NCBI RefSeq assembly: GCF_022549215.1
Contig: NZ_JAKZFC010000001.1
Coordinates: forward strand, 248,001 to 312,000
Reading direction: 5' to 3'
From: Solibacillus palustris
GTDB taxonomy: Bacteria > Bacillota > Bacilli > Bacillales_A > Planococcaceae
DNA length: 64,000 nucleotides
Shown here: positions 44,834-53,851 of the stretch, one piece after another
Layout of the letters: every line of letters starts with the position of its first letter
Position numbering within the stretch: position 1 is the stretch's first letter
Made by a program: the position numbers and the translations under genes
The notes under the pieces: generated by a model
Database searches by the model: none
What the model saw: the letters and a program-made list of their open reading frames with translations, nothing else
Told to the model about the DNA's origin: nothing

Positions 44834-46012
44834 ATGAGTAAGCAATTATTTATAAAATCAGATAACCAACGCGAATGGTTAACAAAACTGGAGTCACTGG
44901 AACAAAGCTTTAAACAACAGGCACAACAAATCGATGAAGCTGCAGTTTTTCCATTTGACAATTTTAAAAAGCTACGTGAAGTTGGCTATACAAAAATTAC
45001 ATTACCGAAAGAATTTGGCGGAGAAGGCTTTTCGCTTTACGATACAATTCTGTTACATGAAACATTATCAAGTTATTGTGGAAGCACTGGTTTAGCAGCT
45101 TCTTGGACGATTCAAAATGTCGGTGAAATTTTTGAAAATCGTTATTGGGATGAAAACAAACTAAAATGGTTTGGCGAGCAAGTTAAAAATGGAGCAACAA
45201 TAAACCGTGCTGTAAGTGAATTTGCAATGGGCAGTCCAGTTCGTGGCGGAAAACCAGCAACATCTGCAAAGCGTAAAGGCGATGGATATGTATTAAATGG
45301 TCGAAAAAATTATACGAGCGGTGCGCCTGATTTAGATTATTTCTTAGTTTCAGCTTGGGTAGAAGATGATAATCATTTGGGCTTTTTCTTAGTACCTAAA
45401 ACAGCTGAAGGCGTATCAGTGGAAAATACCTGGGATGTTGCATCAATGCGAGGCACAGGTAGCGATGATCTCGTACTTCAAAATGTAGTGATGGAGCAAT
45501 CTTCGTTAGTTGAAATTCCGAGTTATTCTACAGGTTTTAAGCTAAATGGCTGGTTATTATTAATTCCAGCAACGTATTTAGGTATTGCTCAGGCAGCGCG
45601 CGATTATGCCGTAAAGTTTGCTACAGAGCATTCACCGAACAGCATTCAAGGAACAATCGCCGAGCTTCCGAATGTGCAAACACTAATTGGCGAAATGGAT
45701 ATAGCGTTAACCAAAGCCCGCTTTACGCTTTATGGTGTAGCGGGGTTATATAAGGACCCGGCAAAAAAATTAGCCATTATTAATGAAGTAAATATCGCGA
45801 AGCATGTGGTGACAAATACTGCAATTGAAGTTGTTGACAAGGCTATGCGCTTAGTCGGTGCAAAAAGCCTACAGCGTTCCAATCCATTACAGCGTTATTA
45901 TCGCGATGTACGTGCAGGTCTTCATAATCCGCCAATGGACGACATTACCATTAAGCGCTTAGCGGAAACAGCCATTCAAAATCAATTAAAACAGAAAGAG
46001 GTAACTGTATGA
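44834..46012 (+). CDS. Acyl-CoA-dehydrogenase-like flavoprotein, SfnB/DszC type
   Basis: 392 residues. N-terminal helical domain, middle beta domain with MRGTGSDDLVLQNV near residue 212, C-terminal helical domain. The catalytic Glu of acyl-CoA dehydrogenases (IYEGTxEI) is absent; the end reads QRYYRDVRAGLHNPPMDD, as in flavin-dependent monooxygenases of the DszC/SfnB group. Members open C-S bonds of organosulfur compounds with FMNH2 from a reductase. It overlaps the following amino-acid ABC lipoprotein gene by 4 bp, suggesting sulfur-compound use. No NADH:FMN reductase is nearby. Confidence 0.8.
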   Translation: MSKQLFIKSDNQREWLTKLESLEQSFKQQAQQIDEAAVFPFDNFKKLREVGYTKITLPKEFGGEGFSLYDTILLHETLSSYCGSTGLAASWTIQNVGEIFENRYWDENKLKWFGEQVKNGATINRAVSEFAMGSPVRGGKPATSAKRKGDGYVLNGRKNYTSGAPDLDYFLVSAWVEDDNHLGFFLVPKTAEGVSVENTWDVASMRGTGSDDLVLQNVVMEQSSLVEIPSYSTGFKLNGWLLLIPATYLGIAQAARDYAVKFATEHSPNSIQGTIAELPNVQTLIGEMDIALTKARFTLYGVAGLYKDPAKKLAIINEVNIAKHVVTNTAIEVVDKAMRLVGAKSLQRSNPLQRYYRDVRAGLHNPPMDDITIKRLAETAIQNQLKQKEVTV

Positions 46013-46881
46013 AATTCAAGCAAATTGTGAAATTAGCAACAATTAGTATTGCTGCTTCAGCATTATTAGCTGCATGCGGTAATAATTCAGAATCGGGTTC
46101 AGCTTCATCATCAACAGAAAGTAAAGATGGCGTAACAGTTGTCAAAGTCGCTTATGACCAAGCAAGTAAACCAATGACGTATTTAGACGAAAACGGTAAT
46201 CCAACAGGCTATGATGTCGAAGTAATGAAGCTAGTGGATGAAGCATTACCAGAATACGAATTTGAATATGTTGGTACAACAAGTGATGATTTATTAATCG
46301 GCGTGGAGCAGGGCAAATATCACGCAGGTGTCAAAAATGCTTTCTGGACAGAAGAACGCACACAAAAATATATTTTCCCGAAAGAATTTTTAGGGTTAAG
46401 TAGTGCTGGCTTAGTGTTGAAAAAAGAAAATGAACATATAAAAAATTTAAGTGATTTCGCTTCAGCAGGCTATACGCTAGCACCAATCGCGGCGAATAAC
46501 GCACAGTATACTATAATTGCAGAATACAACGAAGCAAACCCAGACAATCCAGTAAAATTACAAGCGGGTGAAGAATTTACAGTGGATGTTGTGCAATGGG
46601 TAAATGAAGGTCGTGTAGATGGTGGCGTTCAAATCGAAGGTGCATTCACAGGTCAAGTATTAACAGAGGGTGGTCCATACTACAACTTAAAAGATGAAGT
46701 CGTTTATAACGAATTTGCCGTTATTAAAACATGGCCTCTATTCAACAAAAAACAGCAAGAATTTGCAGATGCCTATGACAAAGCAATTGCAGAAATTAAA
46801 AAGACGGACGCTTTAAAAGAATTAAGTAAAGAATTTTATGGCAAAGACTTATTCGAAGTATTAGATTCAGTAAAACGCTAA
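46009..46881 (+). CDS. Amino-acid ABC transporter binding lipoprotein (TcyJ/TcyK-like)
   Basis: 290 residues. Lipobox LAAC near residue 22, then a Ser/Glu linker and a type-2 periplasmic-binding fold (SBP_bac_3): TYLDENGNPTGYDVEVMKLV near residue 60, the GVEQGKYHAGVKNAFWTEER region and DVVQWVNEGRVDGGVQ. With two permeases of the His/Gln type and the upstream flavoprotein, the ligand is likely cystine or another sulfur amino acid, as for TcyJKLMN. ATGA overlap upstream. A long hairpin region separates it from the permeases. Confidence 0.85.
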   Translation: MKFKQIVKLATISIAASALLAACGNNSESGSASSSTESKDGVTVVKVAYDQASKPMTYLDENGNPTGYDVEVMKLVDEALPEYEFEYVGTTSDDLLIGVEQGKYHAGVKNAFWTEERTQKYIFPKEFLGLSSAGLVLKKENEHIKNLSDFASAGYTLAPIAANNAQYTIIAEYNEANPDNPVKLQAGEEFTVDVVQWVNEGRVDGGVQIEGAFTGQVLTEGGPYYNLKDEVVYNEFAVIKTWPLFNKKQQEFADAYDKAIAEIKKTDALKELSKEFYGKDLFEVLDSVKR

Positions 46882-46884
46882 ACT

Positions 46885-47047
46885 GCAAGGGGTCTGCCCG
46901 AGAAGTAATTCTGGGGTAGACCCTTTGCGCCGAGGATGGAGGCCGGCACGATGCTGGTCATGAATGCGTTGTCACACGATGTGACGATTTTAGCATTCGT
47001 TCCTACTTCTGACCACCGCAGAAGCACCGCCTCAAGCGGATAATTAA
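46885..47047 (+). other. Dense stem-loop region between binding-protein and permease genes
   Basis: Successive hairpins: (1) 46885-46928, a 44-nt stem of about 15 bp with G-T pairs (GCAAGGGGTCT with AGACCCTTTGC); (2) 46941-46959, GGCCGGCA-CGA-TGCTGGTC; (3) GGTCA/TGACC enclosing GAATGC/GCATTC enclosing GTCACA-CGA-TGTGAC at 46957-47015; (4) CCGC/GCGG near 47027-47039. None has a T run. No coding frame or ribosome site. It occupies the same place in the operon as the array at 18920-19011. Confidence 0.7.
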
Positions 47048-47052
47048 TACAT

Positions 47053-47102
47053 GAGGAAGCATCTGTCTAAAAAGTTTTGACTTTTTAGACAGCCTCTTTT
47101 TT
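47053..47102 (+). terminator. Internal terminator before the permease genes
   Basis: GAGG..CTGTCTAAAAAG pairs with CTTTTTAGACAG..CCTC (12 bp plus 4 bp) and is followed by T6. It lies within the operon, 28 bp before the first permease start, so only read-through transcripts would reach the permease and ATPase genes. Confidence 0.8.
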
Positions 47103-47130
47103 ATCACAAACATACGAAGGTGGGGAGCAC

Positions 47131-47841
47131 ATGGAAAAGTATTTTGATGTGTCATACATTTGGTCGGCATTGCCGAATTTATTACCGTACTTATGGATTA
47201 CATTATATATCGCAGCCCTTTCAGTAATATGCGGAACATTATTTGGCTTAATGCTTGCAGCGGCGAAGTTAAGTAATCATAAATGGCTACGTAGGCTCGC
47301 GAATGGCTATACGACGATTATTCGTTGTACGCCATCCATCGTTTTATTATTTCTAGTGTATTACGGAATCCCATCGTTTTCAGAAGGGCTATTCGGCATT
47401 TACTTGCAAAATGTTCCGACTGGTGTATTTGTTGTTGTGACGTTTAGCTTACAGTTTGCAGCGATGATGTCAGAAGTCATTCGTTCATCGTATTTAGCAA
47501 TTGATCGAGGACAATTTGAAGCGGCAGTAAGTGTTGGTTTAACGCCTCTTCAAGCATATCGTCGCATTATTTTCCCGCAAGCTTTGGTCGTTGCATTTCC
47601 TAATTTTGGGAATGGCTTAATTTCGGTACTTCAGGAAGGTGCACTTGCTTATACAATTGGTTTTATTGATATTGTGGGCAAGGCAAATTTAATTATTGCG
47701 AATAACTATGGTACACATACACTAGAAATCTATATCGCTTTAGCGGTGATATATTGGGTGTTATCGATCTCAATTGAAAAGATCTTCGCACTCTTAGAAA
47801 AAGCGTTTAGTAAAGGAAAACAACCAATTAAAGCGACGTAG
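47131..47841 (+). CDS. Amino-acid ABC transporter permease (TcyL-like)
   Basis: 236 residues, five membrane helices, HisMQ type. TTIIRCTPSIVLLFLVYYG near residue 65 and the EAA-loop QFEAAVSVGLTPLQAYRRII near residue 130. RBS GGTGGGGAG. It follows a terminator and must rely on read-through or an unseen promoter. Confidence 0.87.
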   Translation: MEKYFDVSYIWSALPNLLPYLWITLYIAALSVICGTLFGLMLAAAKLSNHKWLRRLANGYTTIIRCTPSIVLLFLVYYGIPSFSEGLFGIYLQNVPTGVFVVVTFSLQFAAMMSEVIRSSYLAIDRGQFEAAVSVGLTPLQAYRRIIFPQALVVAFPNFGNGLISVLQEGALAYTIGFIDIVGKANLIIANNYGTHTLEIYIALAVIYWVLSISIEKIFALLEKAFSKGKQPIKAT

Positions 47842-47852
47842 GAGGTACGCAT

Positions 47853-48563
47853 ATGGACATTATGAACTGGCAATTTTTATTTGATACTTTTTTTGTTGCG
47901 TTAAGCGGCGTGCCGGTAGCGTTACTCGTAACGGTTGTTTCACTTTTTATTGCGGTTCCACTCGGTTTTTTGTTAGCACTAGCACGTGTATATGAAGTGC
48001 CAGTCATTAATTTCTTCGCGAAAATATATATATCATTTGTGCGTGGGACACCAGTAATTATTCAAATTTTCGTGCTGTATGCAACGATTCCACTTTTACT
48101 GAAGGGTCTATTTGAGAAATATAATATTGATTATCCGATTTATGAAGTGAATCCACTTTGGTATGCGTTTATTATTTTCTCGTTCAATACAGCAGCTATT
48201 TTAATAGAAGTATTTCGTTCGGCATTACAAACGGTTCCAAAAGGGCAGCTTGAGGCGGCACAATCGGTTGGCTTAACGGCTACACAAGCATATCGCCGTA
48301 TTATTATTCCGCAGGCACTTGTTGCAGCAATGCCGAATCTTTGTACAGCGACGATAAATTTAATAAAAGCTACGTCGCTCGGTTATGCGATTTCATTGCA
48401 AGAAATTACGTTAAAGGCAAAGGTAGAGGCAAATTTGGGTTACAACTATTTAGAGGCTTATATTGATATTTTCATAGTCTATTTAATTGTTTGTATGACG
48501 GTCGAATATTTATTTAAATGGTCTGAAAAACGATTAAGCCGTTACAAAGTGGCCACGGTATAA
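47853..48563 (+). CDS. Amino-acid ABC transporter permease (TcyM-like)
   Basis: 236 residues, HisMQ type with FVRGTPVIIQIFVLY near residue 62 and EAA loop QLEAAQSVGLTATQAYRRII near residue 130. It is a paralogue of the preceding permease; the pair probably forms a heterodimer. RBS GGAGG at 47841-47845 overlaps the upstream stop region. Confidence 0.87.
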   Translation: MDIMNWQFLFDTFFVALSGVPVALLVTVVSLFIAVPLGFLLALARVYEVPVINFFAKIYISFVRGTPVIIQIFVLYATIPLLLKGLFEKYNIDYPIYEVNPLWYAFIIFSFNTAAILIEVFRSALQTVPKGQLEAAQSVGLTATQAYRRIIIPQALVAAMPNLCTATINLIKATSLGYAISLQEITLKAKVEANLGYNYLEAYIDIFIVYLIVCMTVEYLFKWSEKRLSRYKVATV

Positions 48564-48575
48564 GGAGGGAAAGCG

Positions 48576-49331
48576 ATGCTAGAAATTAAAAATGTGCATA
48601 AAACATTTGGTGATAATGAAATATTAAAAGGTGTTAATTTAACAATTGATAAGGGGGACGTTGTCGTTATTTTAGGTCCGAGTGGTTCAGGGAAAACGAC
48701 ATTGTTACGCTGTATTAACTTTTTAGAACGTGCCGATGAAGGAAGCGCAAATTTTGATGAAATCGAAGTGGATTTACATAAAGCTTCGAAAAAGGAAATT
48801 TTAGAAATCCGCAAAAAAACCGCATTTGTATTCCAAAACTATAATTTATTTAACAATAAAACGGCGCTTGAAAACGTGGCAGAAGGGCTAATTGTTGGTC
48901 GTGGTATGAAAAAAGATGCTGCTTATGATATTTCAAAAAAAGCACTCGCTAAAGTAGGGCTATCGGCAAAATATGATGCCTATCCAAGTCAATTATCGGG
49001 TGGGCAGCAGCAACGTGTTGGTATTGCACGAGCGGTTGCGTTAAATCCAGATATTATTTTATTTGATGAACCAACATCGGCACTAGATCCTGAGCTAGTA
49101 GGAGAGGTACTTAGTGTCATGAAGGATATCGCCAAAGAAGGAACAACAATGCTTGTAGTAACGCATGAAATGTCCTTTGCGAAAGATGTAGCAAATCGCG
49201 TCATTTTCATGGATGGCGGCAATGTTATTGAAGAAGGCTCACCACATGAAATTTTTGTCCAGCCAAAAGAGGAACGTACGAAGCAATTTTTACGCCGTGT
49301 CCTTCCAGATGATTACACGTACCATATTTAG
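48576..49331 (+). CDS. Amino-acid ABC transporter ATP-binding protein (TcyN-like)
   Basis: 251 residues. Walker [10 protein letters not shown] near residue 34, signature [17 protein letters not shown] near residue 138, Walker [15 protein letters not shown] near 158, switch H in THEMSFA. It belongs to the GlnQ/HisP group for polar amino acids. Strong RBS (AAGGAGGG). Last gene of the operon. Confidence 0.9.
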   Translation: MLEIKNVHKTFGDNEILKGVNLTIDKGDVVVILGPSGSGKTTLLRCINFLERADEGSANFDEIEVDLHKASKKEILEIRKKTAFVFQNYNLFNNKTALENVAEGLIVGRGMKKDAAYDISKKALAKVGLSAKYDAYPSQLSGGQQQRVGIARAVALNPDIILFDEPTSALDPELVGEVLSVMKDIAKEGTTMLVVTHEMSFAKDVANRVIFMDGGNVIEEGSPHEIFVQPKEERTKQFLRRVLPDDYTYHI

Positions 49332-49367
49332 TTGTTGATGAATTATCTGAAAATTTATATGGGGTTG

Positions 49368-49396
49368 CATACAAAAGTGATTTTTTCCGCTATAAT
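49368..49396 (+). promoter_or_regulatory. Candidate promoter of the cobalamin operon
   Basis: Perfect -10 TATAAT at 49391-49396; the -35 at 17-bp spacing is weak (CATACA), with TTGCAT 3 bp further upstream. About 30 nt upstream of the aptamer. Confidence 0.5.
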
Positions 49397-49423
49397 GAAA
49401 TGTAAGAATTTCATAAGGATTGT

Positions 49424-49582
49424 AAAGGTTCTTATTTTTAACAAGTAAGAAGTAAAAGGGAAATCGGTTGAAATCCGATGCGGTCCCGCCACTGTAAATG
49501 CGAGTTTAGAGCACGTTGCCACTGTTCACACGGGAAGGCGCTCACAAACGCTATAGCATAAGCCAGGAGACCTGCCTTTATA
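49424..49582 (+). promoter_or_regulatory. Cobalamin riboswitch
   Basis: Characteristic blocks in order: AAGGTTCTTATT at the start, GGGAAATCGGTTGAAATCCG, CGGTCCCGCCACTGT at 49481-49495, and the B12 box AGCCAGGAGACCTGCC at 49561-49576. Adenosylcobalamin (or a close relative) should lower expression of the downstream uptake operon. Confidence 0.95.
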
Positions 49583-49659
49583 ATGCCCAAAGTAAACCTA
49601 CGAGGATAGGATGTGGCGGATAAGTTCTCTTTTTACGTTGAATTTTATTTGCAAACACA

Positions 49660-49697
49660 AGGCTTCCTTCTCATAAGAGTGGGAGGCTTTTCTTTAT
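49660..49697 (+). terminator. Probable expression-platform terminator
   Basis: An imperfect hairpin (GGCTTCC..CTC with GAG..GGGAGGC) followed by TTTTCTTT, between the aptamer and btuF. It would act as the off state. Confidence 0.6.
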
Positions 49698-49780
49698 GTC
49701 AAATAACGAGCGCTAAAGAGCTTATGAATCAACGAGCACATCATAATGTGTTTTTCTAAATCTAAGGAGGCAGTTTTACA

Positions 49781-50728
49781 ATGAAAAAATGGCAAGTACT
49801 TTCTTCAGTTGCATTATTATCATTATCATTAGCAGCATGCGGCGAGAAAGAAACAGACAAACAGTCAATAAATGATAGCGCGGAAGTTACTGAAACAGCA
49901 CAATTTCCAATCACACAAATGGATGCACTAGGCAAAGAGATTACAATCGAAAAAGCACCAGAACGTATTATTTCATTAGTTCCATCAAATACCGAAATAT
50001 TATTTGGTCTAGGTTTAAATGATCAAATTATTGGTGTTTCTGACAATGACACATACCCAGAAGAAGCGTTAACAAAAGAAAAAGTTGGCGGTACGGAATT
50101 TAACTTAGAGCAAATCATTGCTTTAGAACCAGATTTAGTATTAGCACACGAATCAGGTATGTATAGTTTTAACGAGGAAGCGATTGCACAGCTAGAAGCA
50201 GTTGGGATTCCCGTATTTGTTGTGAAAGATGCAAAAACATTTGAAGAAACTTACTCGACGATTGAACAAATTGGTCGTATTACAAATAAAGTACAAGAAG
50301 CAAAAGATATTATTGCTTCAATGAAAGAAGGCATTGAAGAAATCGAAGTGAAGGTGGCCGACTTAGAAGAGAAGTCTGTGTTCATCGTTGTAGGGACAGA
50401 CCCAAATCTTTATGCGGTAGGACAGGATACATTTATTAATGAAATGTTAGAAGTACTAAATGTTGAAAATGCTGTACCAGAACTAGGTTGGCCAATGTAT
50501 AGTGCTGAGCAATTTGTCAGCAGTAATCCAGATACCATCTTGGTGACTTATGAAAATGATATCGAGGAAATTACAACAAATGATGCTTATGCAGAGATGA
50601 CTGCGGTGAAAAATGGCGAGGTAAAATTAGTTGATGCCGATACAACAAGTCGCCAAGGTCCACGTTTAGTTGAGGGCATTGAATCAATAGCAGAAGCAAT
50701 TTACCCAGAGGTATTTAATGAGAAGTAA
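49781..50728 (+). CDS. btuF: Cobalamin ABC transporter binding lipoprotein BtuF
   Basis: 315 residues. Lipobox LAAC near residue 20 and a class III periplasmic-binding fold: PERIISLVPSNTEILFGLG near residue 60, then the long helix linker and GWPMYSAEQFVSSNPDTIL near residue 235. The cobalamin riboswitch upstream fixes the ligand as a corrinoid. RBS AAGGAGG. Overlaps btuC by 11 bp. Closest counterpart: B. subtilis YvrC. Confidence 0.92.
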   Translation: MKKWQVLSSVALLSLSLAACGEKETDKQSINDSAEVTETAQFPITQMDALGKEITIEKAPERIISLVPSNTEILFGLGLNDQIIGVSDNDTYPEEALTKEKVGGTEFNLEQIIALEPDLVLAHESGMYSFNEEAIAQLEAVGIPVFVVKDAKTFEETYSTIEQIGRITNKVQEAKDIIASMKEGIEEIEVKVADLEEKSVFIVVGTDPNLYAVGQDTFINEMLEVLNVENAVPELGWPMYSAEQFVSSNPDTILVTYENDIEEITTNDAYAEMTAVKNGEVKLVDADTTSRQGPRLVEGIESIAEAIYPEVFNEK

Positions 50729-51716
50729 ATATTCAATCGCCTATTTTTCATCGATTGGATTGCTATTAGGGAGTATGTGGATCGGTATTTCATTTGGTTC
50801 GGTCGATATTCCGCTATCCACTCTGTGGGATAAAACGACAGACCCGGTTGCGTACAGCATACTATGGAAAATCCGAATGCCACGTGTTATTTTAGCAGCA
50901 CTTATTGGGGCATCACTTGCAATTGCAGGTGCTGCTTTCCAAGGATTACTTAAAAATCCGTTAGCTGATCCTTATACACTTGGTGTTTCTTCAGGTGCTT
51001 CAGTTGGTGCAGTAATGACAATTTTTTTAGGCATATCCCTACCTGTGCTAGGCGCGTTTACGCTACCGATTTTTAGTATGCTAGGCGCGGCTATTACAAT
51101 GGTTATCGTGCTCCTATTTGCCCGTTTAGTAGACCGTACTATGAAAATGGAAACACTTATTTTAACAGGGATTATTTTTAGTTCTTTTTTAGGTGCTTGT
51201 ATTTCATTAATGGTGGCATTAACAGGTGAGCAGCTTCGTGAAATTATTGGCTGGTTGCTTGGCAGTGTGTCAATGCGTGGTTGGCCGTATGTGAGAATGG
51301 TTGTTCCGTTTATGATAATTGGCGTGTTGATTATTTGGCTGAATCGTCGTGAGTTAAATGCGATGATTTATGGGGAGGAGCGCGCACAATATTTAGGGGT
51401 CAATGTTAAGCGTAGTAAATACATGATTTTGGCAGGTGGCTCGATTTTGACGGGTGCTGCGGTTGCAGCATCAGGAACGATTGGTTTTGTTGGGTTAGTT
51501 GTCCCGCATATGATTCGTATTTTAATCGGTGCTGATCATCGCCATTTGCTCAGCCTGTCGTTTTTAAATGGCGCGAGTTTACTTGTAATTTGTGATTTAG
51601 TGTCGCGTACGATTATCGCGCCTGTCGAATTGCCGATTGGTGTCATCACGTCATTTATAGGTGCCCCAGTATTTGCGTATATTTTCTTCAAGCAACGTAG
51701 AAAGGGTGTCGCATAA
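50718..51716 (+). CDS. btuC: Cobalamin ABC transporter permease BtuC
   Basis: 332 residues of the FecCD family with about ten helices. RMPRVILAALIGASLAIAGAAFQGLLKNPLADPYTLG-type signature starts near residue 52; SGTIGFVGLVVPHMIRIL lies near residue 255. The start codon lies inside the btuF end after AGAGG. Closest counterpart: YvrB. Confidence 0.93.
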   Translation: MRSKYSIAYFSSIGLLLGSMWIGISFGSVDIPLSTLWDKTTDPVAYSILWKIRMPRVILAALIGASLAIAGAAFQGLLKNPLADPYTLGVSSGASVGAVMTIFLGISLPVLGAFTLPIFSMLGAAITMVIVLLFARLVDRTMKMETLILTGIIFSSFLGACISLMVALTGEQLREIIGWLLGSVSMRGWPYVRMVVPFMIIGVLIIWLNRRELNAMIYGEERAQYLGVNVKRSKYMILAGGSILTGAAVAASGTIGFVGLVVPHMIRILIGADHRHLLSLSFLNGASLLVICDLVSRTIIAPVELPIGVITSFIGAPVFAYIFFKQRRKGVA

Positions 51717-53182
51717 TGTTAAAGGTAAATGACTTAAGCGGTGGCTATAGTGGCAAGAGCATTGTGAAAAACGTGACGTTTCACGTGAAAAAAGGTCGAA
51801 TTTTAGGGATACTTGGTCCGAATGGTAGTGGGAAATCGACATTGTTAAAAATGATTAGTGGCATTATTAGTCCAACTTCTGGTGAAGTATTGATTGAAAA
51901 CCAACCGATTAAAAGCTATGACGTTAAGCAATTGGCAAAAAAAATGGCGGTACTACCACAGTTAAACGCGAGTACATTTTCAAATCTTGTATATGATGCG
52001 GTTTCATTAGGTCGTTACCCGCATCAAACTGGTTTTTTTTCAAGTTGGTCGGATGAGGATGAATACATAGTACTGCAGGCTATGGAAAGCACCGGTGTTA
52101 CAGGTTACAAAGATCATTATTTGGAATTTTTGTCTGGCGGTGAACAGCAGCGAGTGTTTATTGCGCAGGCACTTGCACAAAATTCCGAGCTACTACTGCT
52201 TGATGAACCGACGAACCATTTAGATATCGCGCATCAAAAACAAATATTAGATATGATTCGTTTACAAGTTGAACAGCATGGATTAACGGTTGTGTCGATT
52301 TTCCATGATATCAATTTAGCTTCGTTATATTGTGATGAATTATTACTTTTAGAAGGCGGCGAAGTGCGAGCATTTGGTTTACCACATGAAGTTATTCTGG
52401 AAGAGCAAATTGCGGATGTGTATAAAGCTCGTATCGCAACGTACCCACATCCCGAAGTACCAAAGCCACAAATTACAATGCTACCTACAAATGAATTACA
52501 GCGTAAAGAAGTACAAATTCAAGTATCTGATTTTTCGATTACAAAAGAGTACATTCAATTAAAAGTCAGTTCGCCACTAAAGGTAATTTCGTCTGCAGTC
52601 CTTAATGCAGGAATTGGTTGGTATGATACGTTTTTAAATCGCACCGTTGCACCAAATTATGATATTTATCATGTAAAAGATGAGACGGTTAACTTTTTAG
52701 TAGCAAATCATTTTGCACCAACGAGTACAGTTGTTATGCTGACGGCTGTTGAAACAAAATGTGTTGAAATTCAGTCATTTACACAGCGGGAATTAGAAAT
52801 TATCATTATGGTAACAGCTGGTGTTGGTAATAGTGTAGATGTAACGAAAACGTATTTACGTGAAGAGAAGCCGCATGCTGGAACAATTAATACATGGGTA
52901 TTTATAAACGGCAAATTGACAGATGAAGCGTTTATTCAAGCGATGATTACCGCGACAGAAGCAAAAACAAAAGCGCTCGCAGATCAGCAAATTAAAGATT
53001 CTGTTACTGGAACGATTGCAACGAGTACCGCAACAGATAGTTTACTCATTGCGGCAACACAGCACGGTCAAGAGATTCAATACGCAGGGCCCATCACAGA
53101 AGTCGGTAAATTAATTGGGCGCGGTGTTTTCGAAACAACGGTAGCGGCGATAAAAAAATATAAGGAATTACAAAATTCGTGA
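51716..53182 (+). CDS. btuD: Fusion of cobalamin transporter ATPase and CbiZ adenosylcobinamide amidohydrolase
   Basis: 488 residues. Residues 1 to about 250 are an ABC ATPase: GPNGSGKST near 36, LSGGEQQRVFIAQALAQ near 137, LLLLDEPTNHLD near 157. Residues about 265-488 are CbiZ-like: VLNAGIGWYDTFLNR, VTAGVGNSVDVT, TINTWVFINGKLTDEA and ATSTATDSLLIA. CbiZ cleaves the aminopropanol side chain of imported adenosylcobinamide-type corrinoids for remodelling to cobalamin. The fusion implies uptake of incomplete or foreign corrinoids, although no cobalamin assembly gene is in the window. Overlaps btuC by 1 bp. Confidence 0.9.
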   Translation: MLKVNDLSGGYSGKSIVKNVTFHVKKGRILGILGPNGSGKSTLLKMISGIISPTSGEVLIENQPIKSYDVKQLAKKMAVLPQLNASTFSNLVYDAVSLGRYPHQTGFFSSWSDEDEYIVLQAMESTGVTGYKDHYLEFLSGGEQQRVFIAQALAQNSELLLLDEPTNHLDIAHQKQILDMIRLQVEQHGLTVVSIFHDINLASLYCDELLLLEGGEVRAFGLPHEVILEEQIADVYKARIATYPHPEVPKPQITMLPTNELQRKEVQIQVSDFSITKEYIQLKVSSPLKVISSAVLNAGIGWYDTFLNRTVAPNYDIYHVKDETVNFLVANHFAPTSTVVMLTAVETKCVEIQSFTQRELEIIIMVTAGVGNSVDVTKTYLREEKPHAGTINTWVFINGKLTDEAFIQAMITATEAKTKALADQQIKDSVTGTIATSTATDSLLIAATQHGQEIQYAGPITEVGKLIGRGVFETTVAAIKKYKELQNS

Positions 53183-53202
53183 AAGAAGGAAAGGTGAAGG
53201 CT

Positions 53203-53763
53203 ATGAAATTATATACAAAGCAAGGTGACACGGGGAAAACTAGTATTATCGGAGGCCGTGTTGACAAAGACCATTTACGTGTCGAGGCATATGGCACGAT
53301 TGATGAATTAAATTCATTTATCGGAAAAGCAATTTCAGAGTTAGGTCCAGACAAGTTTAAAGATGTCATTAAAGATTTAACAGCCATTCAGCACGAGCTA
53401 TTCGACGGTGGAGGCGACTTAGCAAATGTCATGAAAGAGCGCCATTACAAGCTGACAGAACAACCTATTACTATTTTAGAAGAGCGAATTGATGTACTTT
53501 CAGATGAGGCGCCACCATTAAAACGTTTTATTTTGCCAGGTGGTGCACCAGCAGCAGCAACGCTTCATATCGCCCGTACTATAGCACGTCGAGCTGAACG
53601 TCAAACGGTGTCATTAACGAAGGAAATTAAAGATGTTTCACCGGTTGTACAAAAATATTTAAACCGTTTATCGGATTATTTATTTGCAGCTGCACGAGTT
53701 GTTAATCACCGCTTAGGGATTCAGGACGTCGAATATATTCGTAGTGCCGACGTATTTAAATAA
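53203..53763 (+). CDS. Cob(I)alamin adenosyltransferase, PduO type
   Basis: 186 residues from the ATG at 53203, chosen because GAAAGGTGAAGG precedes it and the protein then begins MKLYTKQGDTGKTSIIGG as in the family; a GTG at 53179 would overlap the preceding gene. Adds the 5'-deoxyadenosyl group from ATP to cob(I)alamin. ERIDVLSDEAPPLKRFILPGG and RTIARRAERQ are the ATP-binding signatures. It supplies adenosylcobalamin, the cofactor of the IcmF mutase encoded 8 kb downstream. Counterpart: YvqK. Confidence 0.93.
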   Translation: MKLYTKQGDTGKTSIIGGRVDKDHLRVEAYGTIDELNSFIGKAISELGPDKFKDVIKDLTAIQHELFDGGGDLANVMKERHYKLTEQPITILEERIDVLSDEAPPLKRFILPGGAPAAATLHIARTIARRAERQTVSLTKEIKDVSPVVQKYLNRLSDYLFAAARVVNHRLGIQDVEYIRSADVFK

Positions 53764-53766
53764 CAC

Positions 53767-53812
53767 AAAAATGCTAGCTTAAACAATGAAAATTGTCGAG
53801 CTAGCATTTTTT
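53767..53812 (+). terminator. Terminator of the cobalamin operon
   Basis: AAAATGCTAGCT/AGCTAGCATTTT with inner ACAAT/ATTGT; T6 follows. Confidence 0.88.
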
Positions 53813-53851
53813 ATGGATTCATTTAATTTTCAGAATTAATAACAAATTTTG

